A DNA stretch of 64,000 nucleotides, taken from Sciurus carolinensis. Taxonomy: Eukaryota; Chordata; Mammalia; Rodentia; Sciuridae. Location: contig NC_062227.1 in the NCBI RefSeq assembly GCF_902686445.1, forward strand, positions 25,288,777 to 25,352,776, given 5' to 3'. Both the position numbers and the translations under genes were made by a program. This document shows positions 36,560 to 49,946 of the stretch, in pieces. The notes beneath the pieces were generated by a model, which worked only from the letters and a program-made list of their open reading frames with translations, was not told the DNA's origin and made no database searches. Position 1 is the stretch's first letter. Every line of letters starts with the position of its first letter.

Positions 36560-36785
36560 TCTTTGAGAGATGAGTAAAATTTTAACAGAGAAATGTGGCA
36601 AGAGGGAATATTAGGCAGAAGGAAGAGTACACACAGAAGCCATATGGTCCAAAGTCCCTGCCTAGTTAGAATTACAGCACCAGAAATAACACAGGGGCTA
36701 CAGGGAGTGGATGGTGTGGAGGAGGATCATAGGGAAAAAGTGACAAAGAGCACTGGGCTCATCCTGATTGTGAATGGCCTGTAGG
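36560..36785. repeat. Ancient interspersed repeat (L2/MIR-age), tentative
   Basis: GGCAAGAGGGAATATTAGGC, ACAGGGGCTACAGGGAGTGG and ACTGGGCTCATCCTGATTGT resemble an ancient repeat also suspected at 50520-50890. Confidence 0.35.
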
Positions 36786-36799
36786 TTTTTGCTTTATTT

Positions 36800-37490
36800 A
36801 AAATTTGAAACATTTTAAGCATTTAGAAGAGTGGTAAGAATAGCAAAGTTCCTTCTCCCTGTCAAACTAAAAGAGATTAAGTTCCCAAAATCAAAGTTTT
36901 AACTGTCACAATAATATCCTTTATAGCATAAACAGGTAAACTGGCAGAAAAACATCCAGGATCACATGCTACTTCCATTTGTCATATCTCCTTTGTATCC
37001 TTCAATATGCAACCATTCTTTAGTCTTTCGTTTTTCATAACTTGACACTTACAAAGATTGTAGGCCTTTTGTAACATGCCCCTCAATTTAGATTTTTCTG
37101 ATGTTTCCTCATGATTTGAAGTGGGTCATGTGTCTCCTAAAGAAGATCCCAGAAGCAATGCTGTGTTCTCATTGCATCCTGTCAGGTGGTGTGCAATTAG
37201 ACTCTTTCCTGTTCATCATGACTTGGATCACTTGATTAAGGTGGTGAGGGTCACTTTTCTTCACTGTAAAATTATCCTTTTTATTCTTGGAATTAATCTC
37301 TGTTTGCTGGGGCATTACTTCAAGATTATGGAAATGTTCCATTCCTCATCAAACTTTAACTTGCTAGTTTTATCATTCCTTGATATTTACTAGACAAACC
37401 AGTTATTAGTTGATTTTTTTCTAACTGAAGATGTTCTAATTCCATTATTAATCCTTCTATATTTATTAGTTGGCTTCCTTATAGTTTTGT
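36800..37490 (-). mobile_element. Old L1 3'UTR-like remnant
   Basis: TTTTTCTGATGTTTCCTCAT, CACTTGATTAAGGTGGTGAG and CTCATCAAACTTTAACTTGC match the order of an old L1 3' region as I remember it. It is non-coding. Confidence 0.5.
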
Positions 37491-38715
37491 GGTGTTGCAG
37501 ACCCCTGTTCATTCAGGGTGCTATCATTTGTTACTTGGTGGGCTACCGAGCCCTCTTCCTTGACCTCAAAACTTACAGTGTACTGGGTGCTGTGAAACTA
37601 ATGAGTAGCCCTTACAAAGGATATCAAGGTGATTAATCAAGGAGGTAACACCTGACCCCAAAGAGAAAGATAAATTATTTGTGGAATTATTTGATGGTGT
37701 ACTACTCTCTGAAAAATCAATACAAACTTAGTGACTTAGAACATGAATTTGTTACCTTATGGTTCTGAAACTGTGGAGTCCCAAATAGGTTTTAGTTCAG
37801 TGTTAGAATGTTAATAAGGTGTTAGTATGGCAGATAGATTGAGGGTATTTTATAGAAGGTTCTTAAATATAATAACAAAGAGTTTATAGACAAAGCTGTG
37901 ATATTACTATGTTTGAGGAGAATTTTGTTGGCAGTAGTAGGTCAGATTAGAAAGGAGGAGTGGAGAGACCATTAGGGAGACTGGGGATATGTGAAAATAA
38001 GAGGTGAAGCCTTAACCAACATTTTGGGAATGGGGCTAGGATATCCTAGACACTCTGGGGTTGCAACTTAATTGGTTTTGTAAGTGACTAAATAACAAGA
38101 CAAGTATGAACTCTTTATTCAGAGTTTCTTGAAATCTGGAAGTCCCTGTGAATTGAGGGGTCAGGGAAATAAATTTGGTTCCTGTACCTGCAAGACTCTC
38201 CTTTCTTGTAAATATCATCTTGTTCTACAGTAGGTATCTATTAATGTCTCAGTAAAAAGTCACCCAAAGTGGGGACAAATTAAACTTGCATGTTTTGTCA
38301 ACTGCAGGACAAATTTCTGTGGTACAACATACAGTGTTGTCTCACAGCATTGTGTTTGCATCAGACAGGTGTTCACTACCACTGGTCCCTGAAGCAGTTT
38401 CACTGTAGGTACCTCATTAGGTGACACCTGCTGCATGGCACAATATTATTATCCTTGTTCTTTTTCTTTACCTTGATTGAAAATCATATCACCATATCCC
38501 TAAGGCATTTTGCAAACACTGATTCCCTACACATTTTATAGAAACACTGTAGAAAGATAGTGTTCTTTTTCTCTGCAAAGAGTGCTCAGTCTGCCTCAGC
38601 TAAATTGTATTCTTTATGAGTTAGTTTATTTTACCATGGGCTCTTTATACATCATCACCAATGTAGTGAGGCTGTGGAATTCTAATAAGTCAAATTCCTT
38701 TAAAATAAAAGCACA

Positions 38716-38840
38716 GTGACTGGGGTTGTGGCTCAGTGGTGAAGTGCTAGCGTAGCACATGTGAGGCACTAGGTTTGATCCTTAACACCACATAGAAATA
38801 AATAAAATAAAGGTCCTTTCAACAACTAAAAAAATGACAA
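38716..38840 (+). mobile_element. ID SINE with target-site duplication, sense
   Basis: GACTGGGGTTGTGGCTCAGT, GGTTTGATCCTTAACACCAC and an AATAAATAAAATAAAGGTCC tail mark the ID variant with the AAAGG tail. AAAAGCACA is repeated at 38707-38715 and 38841-38849. Confidence 0.92.
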
Positions 38841-38849
38841 AAAAGCACA

Positions 38850-39365
38850 AAACATTTTTATTAAATAAAGCTATAGAAATTTTGTAAAATATGCAACATT
38901 ATAATGAATAAATTAAAAATATTAATCCTGCCATTAGATAGAGCTTACCATTCTGTTATTTTCCCCACTGTTTACTTTAGTATATATGGGTAATTTAAAA
39001 TTGTAATCACATTTAAAACTGTGTGATCTTGTTGTTCATGCTGCCTTTGTAACGGTTTTTTAAGCCTGGAAATATAATTTGAACATAGTCTGTTTTCTTT
39101 AAGTAGTTTTGAGAATCTGGCCATTAATGGCTACATAATTATCTGAATTATGAGCATACCAGTTTATTCAGCTTTTTTTCTTTGTATTATATATTAAATT
39201 TTTGGTTCTTATAGTCAATGATGGGAAGACATCTTTTTAAATAAATTATATAGGTTTGTTTTTTCTCTGTGGTTCCAGTAAGTAGAATTATTGGATCACG
39301 GAGTATGGAAAAAACTTAAAGAATTTGATTAATATTTTCAGGTTGCCCTCCAGAAGCTTTTTTCC
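38850..39365 (-). mobile_element. Very old L1-like remnant
   Basis: GTAAGTAGAATTATTGGATC and CAGGTTGCCCTCCAGAAGCT recall the reversed 3' part of ancient L1s. The remainder is too diverged to bound. Confidence 0.4.
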
Positions 39366-41283
39366 TTCCAACAACATTAGAAAATTAAAACATGAAAGTG
39401 AGAAAAATGAAACAGATGAAATCTCTCTAAATATTGCCACAGTTTTCCATGAATATTGTATTAGTAAGGACTCCATTTTACTCACATTCTGTCCACATCT
39501 CCTGGTATATAGAATACCCAATAAATCACATTGCTTTTATTAAAATATTTTGAATAAAGTAATTCAGGAACAGATTGAGTCAGTAACCAAAAATAACAAA
39601 GAAAACACGATGGTTTCCTTGGTGAATTCTACCAAATATTCTAAGAACCAACACCAATTCTCAAATTTTTTCAAAATACCTATGAGGAAGGAATATGTCC
39701 TAATTTATTTTGCAAGACTGGCATTACTACGATACCAAAATTATCCAAAGATATGACAAGAGGAGAAAACCTCAGATGAATATTCCTTAAGAACAAAGTA
39801 TTAGAAAGCCAAATTCAACATCATCATATTAAGAGGATTGAACATGATCAAAAATGGAATTTATTTCTGGAATGTAAGGATGGCTCAGCATATGAAAACT
39901 GATGAATTTGATACATTAACAGAGTAAAGGAAAAAAAAAAACAAATGTAATTTCAACTGATACATACAGAAAAAGAATTTGACAAGATTCAACAACCTTT
40001 GATGATAAAAACACTGAACAAGTTAGGAACAGAAAGAAACTACCTTAACATAATGAAAGGTATATATGAGCATTCACAGGGAATATCATATTCAGTGGTG
40101 AAAGTTTGAAGACTTTTCCTTAAAGATCAGGAGCAAGGCAAATATGACTGTTTTTATCCCTTTTGTTCAAAATAGTACTGTTTTAGCCAAACTAATTAGA
40201 TGAGAAAAATAAATAATTTCCTAGTTGGAAAGGGAGAAGTAAAAATTATGTTAGCAGATTGATAAGATCATACATATAGAAAACTCTAAAGACTACCCCT
40301 CCGCACCTAAAAGTGAAACAAAACCTGTTACACTTGTTCAACTAATAAAACAGTTCAGCAAAGTAACAGGATACAAAACCAACACACAAAAATCAACTAT
40401 ATTTCTGTATAATGAATAATATGAAACAAATTAAACCATTTCCATTTTCAAAAGCATTAAAAACTAAAATACTTAGGAATTAACCAATACTTTTACACTG
40501 AAAATTAGAAAGCATTGCTGAAAAAAAGTTAAAGATGACACAGATTAGTAGAAAGACATAACATTTTCATGGATTAGACTTGACATTGTTAAAATTTCAG
40601 TACCCCTCCACGTGATCTACAGATTCAAATCAATCCTTATCAAAAGGCCAAAGATATTCTTAGCAGAAAGAAAATCCACCCTAAATGAAATCTTAGGGAA
40701 CCTGAATAACCAAAACAATCATGAAAAAGAATAAAGTTGGAGGTCTTCCTGATTTCAGAACTCAACTACACAGTTACAGTAATCAACACAAGGTGGTCTT
40801 GGCTTAAATGTAGATGGGGAACAGAATAGAGGGTCCAGAACAATTTATGCATATATGGTCTAAAGATTTTCAAAAAGTGTGCTCAAGCCATTCAACCTGG
40901 AAAGCAGTCTTTCAATAAATGGTCCTGAATGAAGTTGTAACCTCATCCCATCTACAAAACCTACCTCAAAGTAGATCAAAGATCTAAACATAAGAGTGAA
41001 AATATTAGAAAACTCTTTTTTTTTGTTTTAGAAAACTCTTAAAGGAAAACATTGAGCAAATCTTTGTGACTTTGAATTTAGCAATGCTTTCTTGAATCTG
41101 ATAGCAAAGATACAGGCAACAAAAGCAAAAAAAAATTAAAAATTGGACTTCATGAAAATTAGAAAGCAGCCTAAGAAATAGGAAGAAATATGTGCAAAAC
41201 AATAAGGGATGAATATTGAGAATATGTAGAGAATACTTTTAAATGCAACACCAAAAAACCAAACAACCCAATTGAAAAATGGG

Positions 41284-41396
41284 CAAGGGGTATGTTTGAG
41301 GGTGTGGCTCTTGGAATAGAGTGCTGGCCCTAGAATGTGTGAGGACTAGGGTTCAATCCCAGGCACTGCCAAAATAAATAAATACAGCAGCAGCAG
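41284..41396 (+). mobile_element. ID SINE inserted in old L1
   Basis: GTTTGAGGGTGTGGCTCTTG, GACTAGGGTTCAATCCCAGG and an AAATAAATAAATACAGCAGC tail mark it. Possible imperfect target duplication AAAAATGGG/AAAAATGTGG. Confidence 0.8.
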
Positions 41397-41416
41397 TAAA
41401 AATGTGGAAAGGACTT

Positions 41417-41940
41417 TGTTTTAGTCAGGGTTCTCTAGAGGAACAGAAACAGGAAGTATGATTATAAAAGGGGATTTATTAGATTGACTTACAGGACCAG
41501 AAGCTAGATAGTCCACAATGGCTGTCTGCAGGCTGGAGAGCTGGAAGAACCAGCAGCTGTGCAGTCCAAGATGCAGAAGCCCCAGAAGAAGAATCAACAG
41601 TGCTACCCTAGTCTGAGACCAAGGTTTCTGGAAGCTATCTGGAGAATCACTGGCAGAGTCCACTTTGGAAGAGTGAAGAAGAAAGAGTCTGTCCGATATC
41701 CTCAAGAGGATCGAAGCAGTGATCAAGAACCCTTTCAAGAAGAGCCAAGATTGCATCTGCATCTGCCTCCTTGTTCTTCCAGCTTTTATTCCATCCTATT
41801 GGGTGATGCTGCCTACCCTTAGGGAGGGTCTCCACTTCAGTTCACTATCCCACATTCCATTCATTCCTAGACACAGCCTCAGGGACACACCCAGAGGACT
41901 CTTAATCCAGTCAAGTTGACAGTTCAAATTAACCAGTACA
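41417..41940. mobile_element. Solo-LTR-like element with 5 bp target duplication
   Basis: The 524 bp element begins TGTTTTAGTCAGGGTTCTCT and ends AAATTAACCAGTACA, with TG...CA ends. GACTT flanks it on both sides (41412-41416 and 41941-41945). It interrupts a collinear L1, which confirms the borders. No viral genes are present. The ends match a widespread mammalian LTR-type repeat; I do not name the family. Confidence 0.88.
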
Positions 41941-42175
41941 GACTTGTATACACATTTCTGTAAAGAAGATATATAAATGACCAATAAGCACATGAGATGA
42001 TGCTCAGCCTCACAAATCATTATGGAAAAGCAAATCAAAACTTTAAGATATTACTTCACACTATTTTCTTAAAACAATTAGAACACCCTTAAACATCCAA
42101 ATAACCTCAAACAAAAGAACAAGTGTTGGTCAGAATGTGAAGAAATGGGAAGGCTTATACACTGTTGGTAGGGTC

Positions 42176-44386
42176 CATCAGTTTCTATTGCTGCCTTCAG
42201 AAGTGTCTGGTGCCATCAATTCCTGAAACTTTCCAAGATTCTACAATATAAATTAGCTGCTTTTTATTGGCATTGTCTTTAGAAAATTTGTTTTAGCCAT
42301 CTTAATATTAAGGTAGTTCCCTGCCTCCGCCCAACCATTGGCTTCCTTTTTATAGTCACAGAAATTTTTGTTGATATAGCTCATCTGTTTTTTACCTATT
42401 CTCATTGTGGCTTTTTTCCCTCATATTGGTGGTGTCTTTATTTATTGATTTTTGTCTAAATAACTTATGCTTTTACTATTTTTAACTGCAGTTTTCTAGT
42501 TACCCTTCTGTTTTTCCTTCCACTCAGGTTAGTTGCTCCCAGCTGGGAAATATTTATCAGCTGATGCTAATCCCTCCTTATTAGTTAGCATGAGCTAACT
42601 AGTATACCAGACCACTCCAAAAATGTAACACATTAGGCGTTTATTTGTTGCTCCTGTTACAGTAAAATCTTAGTTGATGAGAATTAGTTCTGTTAGATGC
42701 AATTATTCTGGGATGGGGACTCCTCTGGTCCTTGGTATTCTTCCCATTTAACCTGAACTGACGAATGTGCATGGGAGGGCTTGAGGAACGAAACTCAGGA
42801 GTGGCTTATTGCATTTTTACCCACATGTGTTGGCCAGCATTCATTCATAGAACTTCCTCTAACCACAGAGGAGTCCAAGAATTACAGTCAACTTTCTGCC
42901 CAAGAAGAAAATAGTTTGAACCATTGACATTCTATGCTGTACATATTTTATCATTTCTCATATAATTGCATATTCATGCATATGAACACACTTATATAAC
43001 ATATACTCTTGAGCTTATGTCCTTTTCTTCATTGTGCTCTAAATATTGTATTAGGTACATATTTGTCCATCTTTTTTTTTTTTTTTTGGTCTTAACTGTT
43101 TTATGGCAACATAAATCCCTTTTAATTCATTTGGTATATATGTTAGTCAGCTTGGCATTAAAGTAACTAAAGTATTTGACATACAAACTTAAAAGAGGAA
43201 AAGTTTATTTTGGCTCATGGCAGCCATTAGGAGATTTAGTTTCCTTACACAGTTTGTTTTGGACATACTTCAATTCAGCCATGTTTTGCACAAAACAATT
43301 ACAAAATGAGCTCTCTGACAAGTGCCCAAAGCACTGATATTCCTTACCATATATCGAAGAGTTCTCCTTAAGTGATTGATGGATCAAGTGACAAATTTGG
43401 TGCCTGTTATAAATATTAGGGAATCTAAATTGATTTCTCTTGCCAGAAGGATATTTTTATTGTGATGAGCTAAATATGAGGGCAGGACTTCTGGTGTCCA
43501 AGGTACCATAAATACGAAGTCCCTTTTAATATGTTTTCTTTCCAAATATGGTGAGCCCAGATTAGACTTCACAGTGATTGTGGTATCATATGTCATCACG
43601 TAAATGTGTTTCCTTAGTCTAGTACTAATCCCATGTCTAACATGGGATCATTAGTGACTATTGGGTGCTGTGGTCATCGTCAGAAAGAGCCCGTCTGCTG
43701 TGCAGAAGCTGCTCTGGGAGTGGCAGCTTTCTATCAGAGGTGATGTCCTCAGTCTGTACAATAAGAGTCCTGCTGCTCTGCCTTGTGAGTGCCGTGAGTG
43801 CCACCTGAAACTGAGAGATAAATATGTGCCTGTGGAGCTTTCTTAGATAATCCAGGCCTGTACAAAGTTGGCAGTAACCAGCTAGGGTTTACCTGGTACC
43901 AGACACATAATTCTAATTCCTCTGATGATGCTTTCTCTTGGATTGAGGCCCAGCAGCATGTGGTAAGCCTCAAAGTGGCTCGTTAGAAGCTTCTGTTTCT
44001 ATGAATTGTGGGTCTGAAGACTTGGGCTCTAGCTTTGACTTCTTTTCTAGCTGACTTGCCTTGGATATGCCACTTAAAATGCCAGGTCTCAGTTTCCTCA
44101 TCAATAAAAGGAAGAGTTAGATGAAGTGTTCTGTTAAGCCTATCCAGCATGTGTGTCTGTGATTGACACCCTATCTGTTCCAATTAAACTTTCTCCTCAG
44201 ACTCCTTTTTATTGCTGATTATTAAATGGGATTGTCACCCATTACTTAAAAATTTTTGTCCTTATATACCTATGATTTTTGGTTCCTCAATTTGCCACCA
44301 TTGTATCAAAGTCTGTAATGTTTCTCTGTGGAATAGTCTCCCAGATCAAAGGTCAGGGACTTTAGGTCTTGTGCTATATTTTTATG
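42176..44386. other. Non-coding span with probable old repeats
   Basis: 42580-42900 has an LTR-like appearance (AATGTAACACATTAGGCGTT, TGGGATGGGGACTCCTCTGG). 43140-43240 (GTCAGCTTGGCATTAAAGTA, AAGTTTATTTTGGCTCATGG) resembles a rodent interspersed repeat. 44020-44165 is MIR-like (CTTGGATATGCCACTTAAAA, CAGTTTCCTCATCAATAAAA). No exon is recognised. Confidence 0.4.
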
Positions 44387-44395
44387 ATCACATTT

Positions 44396-47300
44396 TAAAA
44401 ATTTAATTTAATTTAATTTAACTTAATTTTTTTGAATCATTGTACACAAAAGGAGTACAACTTTTCATTCTTCTGGTTGTACACAATGAAGAGTCACACC
44501 CTTTGTGTAACCATACATGTACATAGGATAATGATGTTTGTTTCATTCCATTATCTTTCCTTCCCCCAGCCCTTTCCCTACCCCTCAACTCCCTCTACAC
44601 AATCCAACGTTCTTACATTTTTCCCTTACCCTGTCCCCTCTGCCTGCCATTATGTATCAACATCCACTTATCAAAGAAAGCATTCGGCATTTGGATTTGG
44701 GGATTGGCTTATTTCACGTAGCATGATATTCTCCAACTATATCCATTTACCTGCAAGTGCCATGATTTTGTTCATCTTTATGGCTGAATAATATTCCATT
44801 GTGTATGTATACCACAGTTTCTTTATCCATTCATCTATTGAAGGACATCTAGATTGGTTCCAAAATCTAGCTATTGTGAATTGAGCTGCTATAAACATTG
44901 ATGTGGTTTTATCACTGTAGTATGATGATTTTAAGTCTTTTGGGTATAAGTCAAGAAGTGGGATAGCTGGGTCACATGGTGGGTTCATTCCAAATTTTCT
45001 AAGGAATATTTCCATTCTGCTTTTCAGAGTGACTGCAGCAATTTGCAACCCCACTAGCAATGTATAAGTGTGCCTTTTTTCCCACATCCTTGCAAAAAAC
45101 ACCTATTATTGCTTGTATTCTTTGATAATAGACATCCTAATTGGAGTGATGTAATCTTAGGGTGATTTTAATTTGCATTTCTCTGATTACTAGAGATGTT
45201 GAACATTTTTTCATATATTTTTTGATCACTGTATATCTTGTGCTGCAAAGTGTCTGTCCAGTTCCTTAACCATTTATTGATTGGGTTCTTTGTATTTTTG
45301 ATGTAAAAAATTTTAAGTTCTTAATAGATTTTGGAGATTAGCATTCTATCTGAAGTGCATGTGGAAAAGATTTTCTCCCACTCTGTAGGCTCTCTTTTCA
45401 CATTACTGATTGTTCCTTTGCTGAGAAAAAAAATTTTGGTTTGAATCCTTCCCATTTATTGATTCTTGCTTTGATTTTTTGCACTGTAGGAGTCTTGTTA
45501 AGGAAGTCAGGTCTTAAGCCAACATAATGGAAGATTCAGGCCTACTTTTTGTTCTGTTTGGTGCAGGGTCTCGGGTCTAATTCCTTGGTCCTTGATCCAT
45601 TTTGAGTTGAGTTTTGTGCAGGGTGAGAGATAGAGGTTTAATTTCATTTTGCTACATAAGTATTTCCAGTTTTCCCAGCACCATTTATTGAAGAGGCTAT
45701 GTTTTCTTCATTGCATATTTTTGGCACCTTTGTCTAGTATGAGACAACTGTACTTATGTGGGTTTGTCTCTGTGTCTTCTATTCTGTTCCATTGGTCTAC
45801 CTGCCTATTTTGGTGCCAATACCATGATGTTTTTGTTACTATAGCTCTGTAGTAAAGTTGAAGGTTTGGTATTGTGGTTATCTCCTGTTTCACTCTTCCT
45901 GTCCAGGATTGCTTTGGTTATTCTCTCTCTCATTTTTCCAAATGAATTTTCCAAGTGCTTTTTTTAGTTTTATGAAGAATGTCATTGGGATTTTAATTGC
46001 AATTGCATTAAATCTGTATAACAATTTTGGCAGTATGACCATTTTGACAATGTTAATTCTTTCTATCCAAGAACATGGGAAATCTTTCTATCTTCTAAGG
46101 TTTTCTTCAGTTTCTTTCTTTAGTGTTCTGTAGTTTTCATTGTATAGGTCTTTCACCTCTTATTAGATTGATTCCCAAGTATTTTATTTTTTTGAGGCTA
46201 TTGTGAATGGGGTAGTTTTCCTAATTTGTCTTTCAGAGGGTTCATCACTTATAAATAGAAATGCATTAGATTTAGAAGTGTTGATTTTATATCTTACTAT
46301 GTTGCGTAATTCATTTATTAGTTCTAGTAGTTTTGTGGTGGAGTTTTTTGGATCCTCTAAATATAGAATCATGTCATCAGCAAATAGTGATAGTTTGAGT
46401 TCTTCTTTTCCTATTCATATCCCTGTAATTTTTTTGGTTTGTCTAATTGCTCTAGCTAGAGTTTCCAGGACTGTGTTGAATAGAAGTGGTGAAAGAGGGC
46501 ATCCCTGTCTTGTTCCAGGGATGTTCTTGTTTTTAAAGGGAATGCTTTCCATTTTTCTCCATTTAGAATCATGTTGGCCATAGGCTTAGCATAAGTAGCT
46601 TTTACCATGTTGAGGTATGTTCCTACTATCCCTATTTTTTCAAGTGTTTTGAGCATGAAGGGGTGTTGTATTTTGTCAAATGCTTTCTCTGCATCTGTTG
46701 AAATAATCTTATGATTCTTAATTTTAAGTCTATTGGTGTGATGAATTACATTTATTAATTTCTGGATGGTGAACCAACCTTGCATCCCTGGAATGAACCC
46801 TACTTGATTATGGTGCACTCTTTTCTTAATATGTTTTTGTATGCAATTTGCCAGAATTTTGTTAAGAATTTTTTGTGTCTATGTTCATCAGAGAGATCGG
46901 TCTGAAGTTTTGTTTCCTTGATGCGACTTTGTCTGGTTTTGGTATCAGGGTCATATTAGCTTCATAGCATGAGTTTGGTAGGATTCCCTCCTTTTCTATT
47001 TCCTGGAACACTTTGAGGAGTATTGGTATAAGTTCTTCTTTGAAGGTCTTGTAGAACTCAGCTGAGAATCCATTTGGTCCTGGGCTTTTCTTAGTTGGTA
47101 GGCTTTTGATGGCTTCTTCTACTTCTTTGCTTGAAATTGATCTGTTTAAATTGTGTATGTCCTCCTGATTCAGTTTGGGAGGATCATATGTCTCTAGAAA
47201 TTTGTCGATTTCTTCAAGATTTTCTATTTTGTTGGACTATAGATTTTTGAAATAGCTTCTAATTATGTTTTGTATTTCAGTGGTGTCTGTAGTGATATTT

Positions 47301-49937
47301 TCTTTTTCATCATGAATTTTAGTAATTTGAGTTTTCTCTCTTCTTCTCTTCATTAGTGTAGCTAAGGGATTATCAATTTTGTTTACTTTTTCAAAGAACC
47401 CACTTTTTTTTTCAATTTTTTGAATTGTTTCTTGTTTCAAGTTCATTGATTTCAGCTCTGATTTTAATTATTTCCTGTCTCTACTACTTTTTGTGTTGTT
47501 CTGTTCTTATTTTTCTAGGGCTTTGAGGTGTATGGTTAGGTCATTTATTTGTTGACTTTTTATTCTTTTATTGAATGCTCTCCATGCAATGAATTTTCCT
47601 ATTAGTACTGCTTTTATAGTGTCCAGATATTTTGATATGTTTTACTGTTCTTCTTCTTTACCTCTAAGAAGTTTTTATATTTTTAAAATTTTATTTGGTC
47701 TAATTACTTGTACATGACAATAGAATGCATTTATACATTTGCTAGATCACACTCTAAGAATTTTTTTTATCTCCTCTCTGATGCCTTCTGCTCTCCATGC
47801 ATAATTCCATGGTATATTATTTAGTCACCAGGTATTGGAGTAGTTTCTGTTTTTTATTTGATCATTGATTTCTAATTTCATTCCATTATGATCTGGTTGA
47901 ATACAAGGTAATATCTCTATTTTTTTGTGTTTACTAATATGATCTGTTTTAGAGAAGGATCCACGTGCTGCTGAGGAAAAAGTGTATTTGCTCATTGATG
48001 GATGGAATATTTTATGTATGTCTATTAAGCTATTCAGTGTAAATTATTCATTGTATTATTGAGTTCTATCATTTCCTCATTCAGTTTGTTTGGAAGATCT
48101 ATCCAGTGGTGAGAGAGGTTTGTTAAAGTCACCTAGTATTATTGTGTTGTGGTCTACTTGATTCCTGAAATTGAGAAGGGTTGTTTGATATACATTGATG
48201 CTCCATTGTTTGGGGCATAAATATTTATGATTGTTATGTCTTGTTGATTTATGCTTCCCTTAAACAGTATAAAATGTTCTTCCTTATCCCTTCTGACTAA
48301 CTTTGACTCAAAGTCCACTTTATCTGATATAAGGATGGAAACCCCTGCTTTTTTACTGGTCCATGTGTGTAATATGTTTTTTCCCATCCTTTTACCTGTA
48401 GTCTGTGGATGTCTTTTTCTGTGAGATGATTCTCTTGAAGGCAGCATATTGTTGAGTCTTTTTTTAAATGTAACCTGCCAGTCTATGACTTTTGATTATT
48501 GAGTTTAGGGCACTAACATTCAGTGTTATTATAGAGATTTGATTTGTATTCTTGGTCATTTTGACTTATTTTTCATTTTTAATTTGACTTGGTTTCTCCT
48601 TTGATTGGCTTTTCCTTTAGAGTAGTTCCTTCTTTTGCTGATTTACACTGTTGTTTTTCATTTCCCCCTCATGGAATATTTGGCTGAGAATGTTCTGTAA
48701 TGCAGGCTTTCTATTTGTAAATTCTTTTCGATTTTGTTTATCATGGAAGGTTTTTATTTTGTCATCATATCTGAAGATTAGTTTTGCTGGGTTTAAGATT
48801 CTTGGTTGGCATCCATGTTCTGTCAGAGCTTAAAATATGTTGTTGCATCCCTCCCAGATGTTAGGGTTCTGGGCTGAGAAATCTGCTGATATCTGTACTG
48901 GTTTCCCCCTGTATGTAATCTGATCTTTTCTCTCACAACCTTTAAAATTCTGTTTATATTGTATGTTGGACATTTTCATTATAATGTGCTTTGTGGATCT
49001 GTTGTAATTTTGTACATTTGGTGTCCTGTAAACCTGTTGTATTTGATTTTACATTTCATTCTTCAGGTTTGGTAAATTTTCTGATTTTATTTCATTGAAT
49101 AGATTTTTCATTCCTTTGTTTTTATCTCTGTGCCTTCCTCAGTCTCAATAATTCTTAAATTTGGTCTTTTCATGTTAATCTATAATTCCTGGAGGTTCTG
49201 TTCATGATTTCTTACCGTCTTCTCTGTTTAGTCAACTTTATTTTCAAATTAAATATTTTGTCTTCATTGTCTGAGGTTCTGTCTTACAAGTGATCTCATC
49301 CATTGGTGATGCTTTCTGTTGAGTTTTTAATTTGGTTTGTTGTTTCCTTCATTTCAAGGATTTGTTTGTGTGTGTGTTTTTTTTTTTTTCAGAATCTCTA
49401 TCTCTTTATTGAAATGATCTTTGCTTCCTGCATTTTCTCTTTTAACTGTTTATTGGAGTGATCGTTCCTTGTCTTCATTTGCTCTCTTATTTCATCCTTT
49501 TTGCAGATCATTTTAATTATGTACTTTCTGAATTCCTTTTCTGACATTTCTTCTACCATGCTGTCATTGAATTTGATTAATATAGCATCTTGGTTTGTTT
49601 GGGGCACTTTCTTTCCTTGTTTTTTCATGTTGTTCCTGTATCTTCCCCTCTAGCAGTGTGGATCTGAGGCATTACAGTGTCCCCCGTATAGGTTCATAGT
49701 GTCCCTGTAAGTTTCTAATACCTCATCTGACAGTGATCTTCTAGTCCTGGCAGGTGTCTCAGGATGTGAACTACCCCATCTAAAGATGGTGGCTTCATCT
49801 TTAGGGATAAGCCATGATGGCTGCACAGGCTTCCCAATGCGTTGGTAGGTGGGGAGCAGTACTGTGGGTGCTGAGTCCTGAAGTTCCTGTGGGGAGGGGG
49901 CTGGGCTCTCACTGAAGCTCCCAGTGGGGCGGGGACA
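44396..49937 (-). mobile_element. Nearly full-length L1, antisense to L3MBTL4
   Basis: A 5.5 kb L1 in reverse: AATTT-rich tail, 3'UTR, ORF2 C-terminal text (44737-45102), reverse transcriptase with the FADD catalytic motif on the complement of 46373-46384, the endonuclease-side ORF2 start (48154-48447, KKAGVSILISDK), ORF1 start (49398-49628) and part of the 5'UTR (to about 49937). ORF2 is split into several frames by stops and shifts, so the copy is inactive. ATCACATTT lies at 44387-44395 and 49938-49946, a plausible 9 bp target duplication. A short L1-tail-like piece may be inserted at about 47690-47760. Confidence 0.9.
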
Positions 49938-49946
49938 ATCACATTT

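Larger units (their letters stand above)
39540..42175 (+). mobile_element. Old L1 ORF2 region, sense, twice interrupted
   Basis: TTGGTGAATTCTACCAAATA, GGATGGCTCAGCATATGAAA, GAGGTCTTCCTGATTTCAGA and ATCAAAGATCTAAACATAAG give reverse-transcriptase and C-terminal ORF2 text in order. An ID SINE (about 41284-41396) and an LTR-like element (41417-41940) split it. The L1 resumes at 41946 with AAGAAGATATATAAATGACC. No open frame remains. Confidence 0.8.

Noticed and set aside
41417..41940. A possible provirus
   Set aside because: It is only LTR-sized, with no internal coding region, no primer-binding site context and no second LTR.
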